A stretch of DNA of 64,000 bases from Arthrobacter sp. Soil763 (GTDB taxonomy: Bacteria > Actinomycetota > Actinomycetes > Actinomycetales > Micrococcaceae). The notes beneath the pieces are model-generated. The model was not told where the DNA came from, did not search any database, and saw nothing but the letters and a program-made list of their open reading frames with translations. The first letter of the stretch is position 1, and each line of letters opens with the position of its first letter. Made by a program: the position numbers and the translations under genes. Where the stretch lies: assembly GCF_001428365.1 (NCBI RefSeq), contig NZ_LMSH01000002.1, forward strand, positions 1 through 64,000, given 5' to 3'. Below, one piece after another: positions 36,761-44,125 of this stretch.

Positions 36761-37024
36761 CTAGACCAGGTCCTGGGTCTTGGCGAAGCGGGTGATGGCG
36801 CGCTGCGTGCCGCGGTTCGCGAGGACCTGGATGACGGCGCTGACCGAGGCCGAGATCAAGGCGAACGTCAGGGCCTGGCGCAGCGTGGTGGGGACGTCGT
36901 CGTCGTGGCCCTTCGGCGGCTTGTTGCCGGTGGTCTTTTCCCAAACGGTGTCGACCACCTTGGTGCCGACGAAACCGGCGACAAGGCTGATTCCGGTGCC
37001 TAGCAACTTGATCATGATGTTCAT
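36761..37024 (-). CDS. DUF4235 membrane protein
   Basis: 87 residues with two hydrophobic segments (LLGTGISLVAGFVGTKVVDTVW and LRQALTFALISASVSAVIQVLA) and the basic linker typical of DUF4235, an actinobacterial family with no known function. ATG 37024 has GGAG upstream (minus strand). Convergent to the mrp operon, not part of it. Confidence 0.88.
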   Translation of the reverse strand: MNIMIKLLGTGISLVAGFVGTKVVDTVWEKTTGNKPPKGHDDDVPTTLRQALTFALISASVSAVIQVLANRGTQRAITRFAKTQDLV

Positions 37025-37161
37025 GCGTCGTACTCCTTGCGGGAGGAAACAGGGCTTCCCCTAGCCTAGCGTCATCGCCGGCTCCGGCACGGCGCAGGCG
37101 CCGGAGGCAGGCGGGCCGAACGCCCCTGCTGCGCCGCCCGAGCGGGGACGTACCGTCGAGC

Positions 37162-37899
37162 ATGACCGACCCTGCCGTCTCCCCGCCCGCTCCGCCGCAG
37201 GCTCCCGCTGCCGCGCGGAACGACTGGCGGCGGCTGTACTTCTGGGCCGGCCTGGGCGCGGTGCTCTTCGTCGCACTGCTGGTGCTGGCCCTGGTCCTGG
37301 ACTTCCTCGCGCCGCCGCCGGTCCACGGCGGCGCCGAGACGCTGGAATTCATCGCCCGGCACAAGGAAAGCTACACCGCCGAGCAGCTGCTCTGGACGCT
37401 GCCGAATATCCTGCCCGTGCTCGTCTTCGTCGCGCTCTTCGTCGCCCTCGCCCCGCTGGACCGGGGCCTGGCCCTGCTGGCGACGGTCATCGGGGCCCTC
37501 TCCTGGGGGCTGGTCCTCGCTATCCCGGTCACCAGCCGCGGTTCCACGGTGCTGGTGTACCTCAGCGACCGCTACGCCGCCGCGGCCGACGACGGCGAGC
37601 GGCTGCGGTACGCAACGGCTGCCGAGGCGGTCATCGCCGAGAACAACACCCCCGCCGCAGCCGGGATGCTGTCCGCGCTGGGGATCCTGCTGATCTCCGT
37701 CGTGATGCTCAAGGGGGTGCTGCCGCGGGCCCTGGCCTGGGTCGGCATCGCCACCGGCGCCCTCGGAGTGGCCGCGGAAGCCCTGCGCCATGCCGCTCCC
37801 GGTTTCTACTGGGCCTACGGGGTGCTGCTGTGGGTGTGGTTCGTGTGGGCAGGGATTGCGTTGCTGCGGCTGGGAAAGGACCCGGGCCGCCGCCCTTAG
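37162..37899 (+). CDS. DUF4386-like integral membrane protein
   Basis: 245 residues with a Pro/Ala-rich N-terminus (about 20 residues) and six predicted membrane helices. The order of helices and the TPAAAGMLSALGILLISVVML segment resemble DUF4386-type proteins, but the match is loose. No enzymatic motif is visible. It appears monocistronic and divergent from DUF4235. Function unknown. Confidence 0.75.
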   Translation: MTDPAVSPPAPPQAPAAARNDWRRLYFWAGLGAVLFVALLVLALVLDFLAPPPVHGGAETLEFIARHKESYTAEQLLWTLPNILPVLVFVALFVALAPLDRGLALLATVIGALSWGLVLAIPVTSRGSTVLVYLSDRYAAAADDGERLRYATAAEAVIAENNTPAAAGMLSALGILLISVVMLKGVLPRALAWVGIATGALGVAAEALRHAAPGFYWAYGVLLWVWFVWAGIALLRLGKDPGRRP

Positions 37900-37912
37900 C
37901 GGCCCGGCAGGC

Positions 37913-38503
37913 TTAGCTGCCCGGAAGGCCCGGACGGCCCAGGATCTCGGCCAGGGCTTCGACCACCAGCTCGTGGTCGGCCTTCTGCGGCAGCCCCGAC
38001 ACCGTGACCGCCCCGATCATCCCGGTGCCGCGCAGGTAGATGGGGAAGGAACCGCCGTGCGCGGCGAACTCCTGCGGATCGAACCACGGATCGTCCTCGA
38101 TCCGGCGCCCGGCCGCCCGCGCCCGGAGACCCACCAGCAGGGAGGGAACCTCATACCGCACCGCGGTGCGGTGCTTGGCCCGGATCCAGCGCTCGTTATC
38201 AGGGGTGGCCCCCTCCAGTGCGGCGTGGAACAGGACCTGCTCACCCTTGGTGATGTCGATGGCGATCGGGTGGGACCGCTGCCGGCCCAGCTCCACCAGG
38301 CGCAGGCCCAGGTCCAGGGCGTCGTCCTTGCTGAAGGACTGGAACTGCAGGTCCTCGATTTCGGCCAGGATGCGTCCGATCAGCGCGGCCAGTGAGCCGT
38401 GGGGTTGCGGGTCGGCCGAGTCCGGGTCGTAGTCCGCGGCGGGCGCGGGGGTTTGGGGCGCTGGGGTTTCGAGCAAGGCTTCAACCTCCGTCGGGGAGCG
38501 CAT
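37913..38503 (-). CDS. UPF0303 / heme-degrading-domain (HbpS-like) protein
   Basis: 196 residues from ATG 38503. An N-terminal low-complexity Pro/Ala segment (about 35 residues) precedes a GlcG/HbpS-like alpha/beta domain: FSKDDALDLGLRLVELGRQR, then KGEQVLFHAALEGATPDNERW and FAAHGGSFPIYLRGTGMIGAVTVSGLPQ. Some members of this superfamily bind or degrade heme; UPF0303 itself is uncharacterised. The TTG at 38524 is an alternative start. No clear ribosome site precedes either. Confidence 0.82.
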   Translation of the reverse strand: MRSPTEVEALLETPAPQTPAPAADYDPDSADPQPHGSLAALIGRILAEIEDLQFQSFSKDDALDLGLRLVELGRQRSHPIAIDITKGEQVLFHAALEGATPDNERWIRAKHRTAVRYEVPSLLVGLRARAAGRRIEDDPWFDPQEFAAHGGSFPIYLRGTGMIGAVTVSGLPQKADHELVVEALAEILGRPGLPGS

Positions 38504-38584
38504 GATGTACGCCGACTCTAGCAACCACGCCGCCCTGGTGCAGCGCTTCGCTCGGGGTGGGGCGGCGGTGGTGTCTCTCTAGGC

Positions 38585-38910
38585 GTCAGTGCATGAGAGC
38601 GTCGGTAGAACGTCGCCGCGGACATTCCGAGATCGCGGGCAACCTGAACAGCAGTTGCGCCCCTGAGAACAATCGCACTGCGCTGCGAATCTGACTGGCC
38701 GTGATCCGTCGAGGCCGGCCAGTCAGGTTCAGTCCGGTTTGCCGCCGTTGGCTGAGAGTCGGTGACGCCCGAGCCGGTCCGGCGTTGTGATGATGAGAGC
38801 GTCGCCCTCGACCAGGGCCCCCAGCGACCGGTCGAACTGAGGCCGCGAGGACCGGGCGCCAGAGACCCGTGGTCGATGTAGAGATCATCGAGTCGGACGG
38901 CGAATGGCAT
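38585..38910 (-). pseudogene. Decayed serine recombinase (resolvase/invertase) remnant
   Basis: Pieces of a small serine recombinase appear in order but in three frames on the minus strand: DDLYIDHG, then VSGARSSRPQFDRSLGALVEG and DALIITTPDRLGRH, then GRPRRITASQIRSAVRLFSGA, and finally VQVARDLGMSAATFYRR (the helix-turn-helix). About 75 residues between DRLGR and the GR-P-R hinge are missing, as are the N-terminal catalytic Ser region and the correct frame. So it is a nonfunctional relic of a Tn3-type or invertase-type element. It marks the start of the low-GC accessory stretch. Confidence 0.85.
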
Positions 38911-39497
38911 AAGATCGGCCTGCGGCCGGTCGGTTGATTGCTGACGTATTGGAACGCGCGCGTAGCCGACGAGTTTCGCCGGGCCTGCTCTCGGGGTGTC
39001 TCATAACTAACGGTGGAAACGCCGAATCAGCCAGATGGTTTCGAGACGTAGTTATGAGAATCGCCGAAGTCGGAAAGTTACCCGAGAATCAGCTGATGTG
39101 TTGCCGCCCCTGTCGTGCCCTCGGCGGGGTCCGGCGAGACATCTCGTATCCCATGGGTTTCGAGACGCCGCAGTGTGTAGCGGTTAGGGCACCTTCACCG
39201 TGCATTTCATCGTGCGGGGTAAACGTGCCTTTAGAGGCTAGCAACGGCGCCGAAGGAAGAATCGCTGCCTGGCTGAGCTTTCGACGACCGGCTTACGGGC
39301 GGTCCAGGCTGACTGTTTGAGCGTCGAATCGACCGAAATTCGCGGGCGGTCGTAGAGCCGGGGTGGCACAAGGGGTGACAACGAGGGGCGGGCGGGTTAT
39401 GTGACCGACTTTTGAATTCCCGCGGGCTGTCCCGCGCTCTCTTGCGCTCGAACTGCACCAGTAAACCTTTCATCGAAACAAGCGGTTTCCCGTCGCC
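38911..39497. other. Gene-poor region with recombination-site-like dyads
   Basis: 587 bases upstream of the resolvase relic. GGGGTGTCTCATAACTA (38993-39009) resembles a Tn3-type terminal repeat, and its 11-base core returns inverted at 39049-39059. A 24-base imperfect palindrome centred on CCCATGGG lies at 39142-39165. Both are also related to sequences at 41.7 and 43.1 kb. No convincing ORF was seen; a 128-residue open frame at 38934-39320 has no family features. Confidence 0.6.
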
Positions 39498-40082
39498 TCA
39501 AGGCACGATCTTCGCCGCGTGGCGGGCCGCAACTTCGATCATCGCCCGGTGGGTTGCCCAGTCGGCTTCCTCGGTCGTGTTCGGCCGCGCCGCATTCGCT
39601 CCCACAGCTCCATCTATGGCTTCGCGAATGATGTCTGCATGTCCTAAATGTTGTGAGGTTTCGAGGAGCATATGCACCAGCACGGTGAAGAGTGAGACGT
39701 CTGAACGCCACCATGACACGTGTCCGGCCGCGTCAATGGGCAGCGACTCGATCGTGCCATCGGCGTGCAAGCATGCCCGCTGGTACGCGGCCATAACGTC
39801 GCCACGGGACTCATGCTCTGTTACCCACATGAAGTCGCGATTCCGAAAGCCTCCGTCGAGCGTGGGGACGGGCTGCTCTGGATACGGACGACCGAACACA
39901 TGCCCGAAGTAGGCTGCCTCGTAAAGCGTCAGGTGTTTCACCAAGCCGAGAAGGTTTGTGCCCGTTCGGCTCATGGGCCGGCGCACGTCGTACTCACTCA
40001 GACCCTCGAGCTTCTTCACAAACTGTTCACGGGCATCCCGGTGTCGCTCGTGAAGGTGTGCTTTTGCGGATTCGTCGATCAT
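39498..40082 (-). CDS. DinB-like (DUF664) protein
   Basis: 194 residues from ATG 40082. The four-helix DinB/DUF664 bundle is indicated by LLGLVKHLTLYEAAYFGHVFG and the C-terminal HMLLETSQHLGHADIIREAIDG, with the His residues that form the metal site of this superfamily. Members include thiol-dependent transferases and uncharacterised stress proteins; the thiol cofactor in actinobacteria is mycothiol. Codon use is less GC-biased than in neighbours on either side, matching the surrounding island. The upstream extension of the frame is not supported. Confidence 0.87.
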   Translation of the reverse strand: MIDESAKAHLHERHRDAREQFVKKLEGLSEYDVRRPMSRTGTNLLGLVKHLTLYEAAYFGHVFGRPYPEQPVPTLDGGFRNRDFMWVTEHESRGDVMAAYQRACLHADGTIESLPIDAAGHVSWWRSDVSLFTVLVHMLLETSQHLGHADIIREAIDGAVGANAARPNTTEEADWATHRAMIEVAARHAAKIVP

Positions 40083-40183
40083 CGTCCGAAGTCTACGGTG
40101 CCCACATGTTCGTGTAACTAGCGCCGCGCTCGAGTGGCTGCCATCCGTGAGTCTGGCGATTCCGACTCGCCGGGATGAGGCTG

Positions 40184-41287
40184 TTACAGGAGTACAACCC
40201 ATTCGGCGTAGAAGATGCCAAGGGCGACGGCGACGAAAAGGCCCGCAATGATCCAGAAGCGGGCCACCACCGTGACCTGTTCCCAGCCCTTCAATTCAAA
40301 GTGGTGATGCAGCGGCGTCATGAGGAAGACGCGCTTGCCGCCGGAGAGTTTGAAGAAGCTCACCTGGATGATGACGGACAGGGTGATCATCACGAACAGA
40401 CCGGCCATGATGACTAGAAGCAGCTGGGTGCGGGACAGAATCGCGAACCCTGCGATTGCGCCCCCGAGGGCGAGTGATCCGGTATCACCCATGATGATCT
40501 TCGCCGGTGTGGTGTTCCACCAGAGGAATCCGACGAGGGAGCCGCACAGCGCAGCCGCGATCAGGGCAAGGTCGAGTGGATCCCGCACTTGGTAGCAAAT
40601 ATTGGTCGGGACACTGGGATCAGCGCATCGTTGGTTGAACTGCCAAATGCTCATCAGCATGTAAGCGCCGAAGACAAAGGTCGACGCCCCCGCGGCCAGG
40701 CCATCCAGCCCGTCGGTGATGTTCACGCCGTTGGTTGCCGCGGTGAGGATCAGGATGGACCACAGGATGAAGAGGATTGCCCCGATCACCGGCCCGGCGA
40801 AGGCTAAATCGAAGGACGTGTCCCTAACGAATGAAACTGCGGTGGAGGCTGGAGTGCGTCCGTTCTCATTGGGGAAGTTGAGAGCGAGGACGGCGAATGT
40901 CACCCCGACAGCTGTCTGGCCGACGATCTTTGCCGGCGCAGTGAGGCCAAGGCTGCGCTGCTTGGAGACCTTGATGTAGTCATCGAAGAAGCCCACGAGG
41001 CCCATGCCGACGGAGACCATGAGCAGCAGCAGTCCCGAGGCTGTTGGGCCCGTCGATTCACCAAGGATCGTCATGATGCCGTGCGTTGCGAAGTAGGCGA
41101 TCACCACCGACCCAATGATCCACGCCCCACCCATGGTGGGAGTGCCACGCTTGGTGTGGTGGGAGGTGGGGCCATCGTCGCGGATGAACTGGCCGTAGTT
41201 CTTCTTGACCAGGTAGCGAGCGAGCACCGGTGTGCCGCTCAACGACAGAATCAGGGCCGAAGCCGCAGCGAGTAGCAGCGCAATCAT
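40184..41287 (-). CDS. mraY: Phospho-N-acetylmuramoyl-pentapeptide transferase, solitary copy
   Basis: 367 residues, full length, ten membrane helices. MraY moves phospho-MurNAc-pentapeptide to undecaprenyl phosphate, making lipid I. All key motifs are intact: HHTKRGTPTMGG, GFFDDYIKVSKQ (the DDxxK aspartates), TNGVNITDGLDGLAAG, IIMGDTGSLALGG and TPLHHHFELKGW. Normally mraY sits in the dcw cluster between murF and murD; here it has no such neighbours and lies in a low-GC accessory region. It is therefore probably an extra copy, perhaps acquired, although the rest of the genome is not visible. Confidence 0.95.
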   Translation of the reverse strand: MIALLLAAASALILSLSGTPVLARYLVKKNYGQFIRDDGPTSHHTKRGTPTMGGAWIIGSVVIAYFATHGIMTILGESTGPTASGLLLLMVSVGMGLVGFFDDYIKVSKQRSLGLTAPAKIVGQTAVGVTFAVLALNFPNENGRTPASTAVSFVRDTSFDLAFAGPVIGAILFILWSILILTAATNGVNITDGLDGLAAGASTFVFGAYMLMSIWQFNQRCADPSVPTNICYQVRDPLDLALIAAALCGSLVGFLWWNTTPAKIIMGDTGSLALGGAIAGFAILSRTQLLLVIMAGLFVMITLSVIIQVSFFKLSGGKRVFLMTPLHHHFELKGWEQVTVVARFWIIAGLFVAVALGIFYAEWVVLL

Positions 41288-41821
41288 AGGGAGATGCCCC
41301 TTCTGTTTCCCGGACTGAGTCCGTTGCAGGACTGGGCGGATCGCCGGGCACCCCGCCGACTCTTTCGCCGCCGATCCTATCGGATCGATTCTTCAGCACC
41401 AGCTCGACTCACCCGCTATGGCTGAAGCAACCGGCCGATAACAATCCTGCGGGTCGCGGCCACCCGGTGGGCGAATGCGTTTCCGGTTCCATCTGAAGAA
41501 CCAGAGAAGCCAGGAGGGACCGTCACCTGACATTTCATGCAGACGGCTCCCGAAAATGAAAACCACGACTAAACACTCGTTACCTGTTGCGTTAGACCCG
41601 CCCGAGAAAGTGCCCCTTCAAGGATCCCCTTACGGATACCTGAAGGGGTCGCCGCATCTGGATTCCCTGTGTCTCATAACCTCAGTGCCTCGAATCCCTA
41701 GGGTTGTGCGATGGCGTGACGCAGGCCAGCTCTGGCCTGGAGAAATTCGGGCCAGCGGTGGACAGTCGTGCGGTTTGCGGCCATGTACTGGTAAAGCTTC
41801 TCTCAGGAAGGCGACACCGTA
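41288..41821. other. 534-bp intergenic region with hairpin and one long repeat copy
   Basis: It separates mraY (minus) from the membrane-protein/sigma pair (plus). CCCCTTCA (41613-41620) pairs with TGAAGGGG (41641-41648). A 40-base repeat copy is at 41669-41708. AGGAAGG is present just before the 41822 start. No supported gene was found; several open frames here lack family features and ribosome sites. Confidence 0.6.
41669..41708 (+). repeat. 40-bp direct repeat, copy 1
   Basis: This copy matches 43112-43151 at 33 of 40 positions in the same orientation. It ends in CTAGGGTTGTG and contains GTGTCTCATAAC, the same core as near the resolvase relic. The right half is a 24-base imperfect palindrome centred on CTAG (41688-41711). 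Confidence 0.75.
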
Positions 41822-42409
41822 ATGAATGACTTCGATCTCGAAACACGAATCCGTGCGGCGGCACCGCACGTATCCAGTCCGCTGGGGCTGGCCGAGCACA
41901 GCACACGCATCTTGCAAGAAGCGGGCGCACGACGTGGGCGTAGGCTGCACAAATGGGCAGTGGGCGTGGCGGCTTCGGTCGTGATTGTCGGAGGCGGGAC
42001 GGTCGCTGTCGCAGGCAATGGCCTGAACACGCCCTGGGGTTGGACAGCCGACAACGTGCACCAGTTCCCTGGACCTAACGGTCAGACCTGTTTCACCGGG
42101 CTCCAAGTGAAGCCAGACGGAGTCACCGACGACGCACCGGTTGTTATCGCCGCCCGTGAGATCCTCGCAGGGCTCGACCTCGACGCACTTGACACCTCGA
42201 AGTGGACGGTGGAGCTTGAGTCGGAAAATGGCCGCCCGTACAGCGACGGTACCCCAGGAGTCGTGCACCACACTCCGGAAGAGATCGCACAGGACGCAAT
42301 GCGCCGCACAGCTGCGGACCTCCTGTTTGCCGAGCTGAAGGACCGTGGTCTGCTCTCGGACGAGAAAGATTCCGTGATGCTATTCAGCATGGCGCAGGGT
42401 TGCCGGTGA
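41822..42409 (+). CDS. Single-pass membrane protein, probable partner (anti-sigma-like) of the ECF sigma factor
   Basis: 195 residues. An N-terminal cytosolic part of about 40 residues, a single membrane helix (KWAVGVAASVVIVGGGTVAVAG, here residues about 43-64) and an extracytoplasmic domain of about 130 residues. The topology is that of an anti-sigma factor, but there is no zinc-binding HxxxCxxC motif and no recognised domain. Its stop overlaps the sigma gene's GTG by four bases (GTGA), so the two are translationally coupled, in the reverse of the usual sigma-first order. The ribosome site AGGAAGG fits. Anti-sigma function is inference. Confidence 0.72.
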   Translation: MNDFDLETRIRAAAPHVSSPLGLAEHSTRILQEAGARRGRRLHKWAVGVAASVVIVGGGTVAVAGNGLNTPWGWTADNVHQFPGPNGQTCFTGLQVKPDGVTDDAPVVIAAREILAGLDLDALDTSKWTVELESENGRPYSDGTPGVVHHTPEEIAQDAMRRTAADLLFAELKDRGLLSDEKDSVMLFSMAQGCR

Positions 42410-42951
42410 CCAGCGGACGGGAGGCGGCGACGTCGATCGACGAACTCGTCCGACACAATGCAGAGGACCTGCTGCGCTACTTCCAGCGACGCCTTCTAAA
42501 CGACTCCGATGCAGCGGAGGCGCTCGGTGAGTTGTTGCTCACCGCCTGGAAGTTACGCCGAAGAGTGCCGACTGACCCGACTCAGGGGCGGATGTGGCTG
42601 TTCGTTACCGCGCATAACGTATTGCGGGATTCCCGTCGCACGTTGGCACGTCGTTCTGCGGCGGTGGAGCGGCTGGTGAACGACATGCGGCTCTTGAACG
42701 GGCCCACATGGGATGACACGGCGATCGAGCTGCGGGACGCACTCGATCGACTGCCGGACGAGGATGCCGAGCTCGTCCGACTCACCTACTGGGATGGCTT
42801 GGCGTCTCACGAGGCAGCAGCCGTTCTGGGCATCAACGCGTCGACAGCCCGCTCACGGTTATCACGGGCAAAGCAGCAGTTGCGCGTAGCGCTGGAAGAG
42901 ATCGATTGCGAAAGAGAAGGCTCCACCCGCGTACAAGCTGCGCCTATCTGA
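42406..42951 (+). CDS. ECF-type RNA polymerase sigma factor
   Basis: 181 residues from GTG 42406. Region 2 is visible as LLRYFQRRLLNDSDAAEALGEL and LWLFVTAHNVLRDSRR-like sequence (MWLFVTAHNVLRDSRRTLA), and region 4 as DAELVRLTYWDGLASHEAAA and STARSRLSRAKQQLR. It is coupled to the upstream membrane protein, which would hold it inactive in the usual scheme. Base composition is less GC-rich than in flanking core genes. The target promoters are unknown. Confidence 0.9.
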   Translation: MTSGREAATSIDELVRHNAEDLLRYFQRRLLNDSDAAEALGELLLTAWKLRRRVPTDPTQGRMWLFVTAHNVLRDSRRTLARRSAAVERLVNDMRLLNGPTWDDTAIELRDALDRLPDEDAELVRLTYWDGLASHEAAAVLGINASTARSRLSRAKQQLRVALEEIDCEREGSTRVQAAPI

Positions 42952-43111
42952 GCTCACCTTGCCGCGGACCGAACCCATCCCCGTAGTCCAAGCGCGCAGA
43001 GAAGCGATCTCAAAATGGAACGGTTCTAGGCTTCCGCTTACGAGGACTGAGAGATCCTGCTTCGCCCCTTTGTATCGTGCCTTTGCTCACCCCTGGTCCC
43101 ATCGAGTTTAA

Positions 43112-43151
43112 GTGTCTTGAAACCTCTGCGCCTCGAAACACTAGGGTTGTG
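43112..43151 (+). repeat. 40-bp direct repeat, copy 2
   Basis: 33 of 40 bases match 41669-41708, same orientation. It includes the 24-base imperfect dyad CCTCGAAACACTAGGGTTGT (43131-43150 and four more bases). The two copies bracket the membrane-protein/sigma cassette at a distance of 1443 bases. Confidence 0.75.
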
Positions 43152-43284
43152 AGACCGTGGACTTCAGCGTTTGGTCCGCCCTGCAACACCGTAGTCGGAA
43201 GCTTCACCATCATCGGGGCGACCGAGCAGGAGGGCGGGACCGGGCATCCCCCGGGTGTCCGGTAGAGGTACTGACCCTTCCGCT

Positions 43285-43317
43285 TGAGGGAGGGCCGGCC
43301 GCCCAGACCCTCCCTCA
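43285..43317 (-). terminator. Probable DUF2188 gene terminator
   Basis: TGAGGGAGGG (43285-43294) pairs perfectly with CCCTCCCTCA (43308-43317), 38 bases past the minus-strand stop at 43355. Confidence 0.6.
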
Positions 43318-43354
43318 GGAGTTCCATTGCCGCGGCTGGCGACTCACGTCGGAG

Positions 43355-43582
43355 TCAGCCCGGGACGTTTCGCGGATCGTTGCCGTAGCTGTTCTTGGAA
43401 GCGATCTGGCCGTCCTGGTTCTTGATGACGTGCTCGACCTTGCCGGCCCGGGCGGCTTCCCGGCCCGCCACTACCGCATCCTCTTTGGTCCTGTAGCCGG
43501 CGCCGAACGCCCGATTAGTGCCCTTGCGCTTGTTCTTCCATTGGCCGTCTTCGTAGTACGTTTCAATGTCTGCCTGAGGCAT
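43355..43582 (-). CDS. DUF2188 family protein
   Basis: 75 residues from ATG 43582, with GGAG eight bases upstream. DUF2188 is a small beta-rich fold, recognised here from DGQWKNKRKGTNRAFGAGYRTKEDAV (parts) and the C-terminal HVIKNQDGQIASKNSYGNDP. Function unknown. It is the last gene of the low-GC stretch; the 48-residue upstream extension of its frame is not supported. Confidence 0.88.
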   Translation of the reverse strand: MPQADIETYYEDGQWKNKRKGTNRAFGAGYRTKEDAVVAGREAARAGKVEHVIKNQDGQIASKNSYGNDPRNVPG

Positions 43583-43923
43583 TGCACTCTCCTTTTGCCG
43601 TTCGGTCCTGCTACCTGACTTCGGATAGCGAAAAGCCCCGCAGTATTGGGGGGACAGCGGGGCGTTTTCAAGCTTCCTCCTCCTGATGGGGGACAGGCGG
43701 AGGAGCTGACACCAACCTAATAGCAAGCATGCTTAGTTTTCAAGCCTGGGCGCCGAACCCGCGCGCCGGAGGCCGAGCGGAGATAGCTGGACAGCCACAC
43801 GAACCTTGCTGCAGTGCTACAAAACCAAGGGCTAAACAATGACTTGGACCATCTGCACCAGGTGCTCCGCGCGTGCCCTGCCGGGTGTAAACTGGGCCAG
43901 CCCACAACGGGCGATATTTGATA
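43583..43923. other. 341-bp intergenic region
   Basis: It lies between the divergent DUF2188 gene and the TPP riboswitch. A hairpin GCCCCGC/GCGGGGC (43635-43641 with 43657-43663) is followed by TTTT on the minus strand, within the DUF2188 leader. The promoter of the ykoEDC operon must lie in the right half. No gene seen. Confidence 0.55.
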
Positions 43924-44044
43924 CGACAGGGGAGCGCCGCCGTCGGGCACCGGAAGCAGTCCGGGAACCGCGGGTGGGCGCTGAGAGTGCGGACAGCCGC
44001 AGACCCTCGAACCTGATCCGGTTAGTACCGGCGCAAGGGAGTCG
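43924..44044 (+). ncRNA. TPP (thiamine pyrophosphate) riboswitch
   Basis: It matches the THI-box core: CGCTGAGAGTGCG (about 43979-43991), then GACCCTCGAACCTGATCCGG, then GTACCGGCGCAAGGGAG at the 3' side. A basal pair CGAC/GTCG (43924-43927 with 44041-44044) closes it. It precedes ykoE by 81 bases and lowers expression when TPP is abundant. Confidence 0.95.
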
Positions 44045-44101
44045 AGTTCTCAGGGTGCCCGGCGCCCGTGGCGGAAGCCGCGGCGACGCCGGAAGCCCTC
44101 C

Positions 44102-44120
44102 CCTCCTGTACCTCAGGAGG
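44102..44120 (+). promoter_or_regulatory. Shine-Dalgarno sequestering hairpin of ykoE
   Basis: CCTCCTG (44102-44108) pairs perfectly with CAGGAGG (44114-44120), the ribosome site for the ATG at 44126. It is the likely expression platform of the TPP riboswitch, acting on translation. A terminator-type stem with T-run was not seen between the aptamer and the gene. Confidence 0.75.
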
Positions 44121-44125
44121 ATGGC

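Larger units (their letters stand above)
42952..43354. other. 403-bp intergenic region with repeat copy 2 and a hairpin
   Basis: It contains the second 40-base repeat copy (43112-43151) and a perfect 10-bp hairpin (43285-43294 with 43308-43317) just beyond the DUF2188 stop. No gene was recognised. Confidence 0.6.

Noticed and set aside
38993..39059. Complete Tn3-type transposon
   Set aside because: A terminal-repeat-like GGGGTGTCTCATAAC and a resolvase relic are present, but no transposase and no matching far end were found.
38934..39320. 128-residue plus-strand ORF in the island
   Set aside because: No recognisable motif or ribosome site, and it overlaps the repeat-like dyads; most likely chance.
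41475..41818. Short ORFs on both strands between mraY and the sigma cassette
   Set aside because: No ribosome site, no family features, and they cross a direct repeat and a hairpin.
42952..43354. Short plus-strand ORF overlapping repeat copy 2
   Set aside because: The translation is unlike any protein pattern and is explained by the repeat and the antisense of DUF2188.
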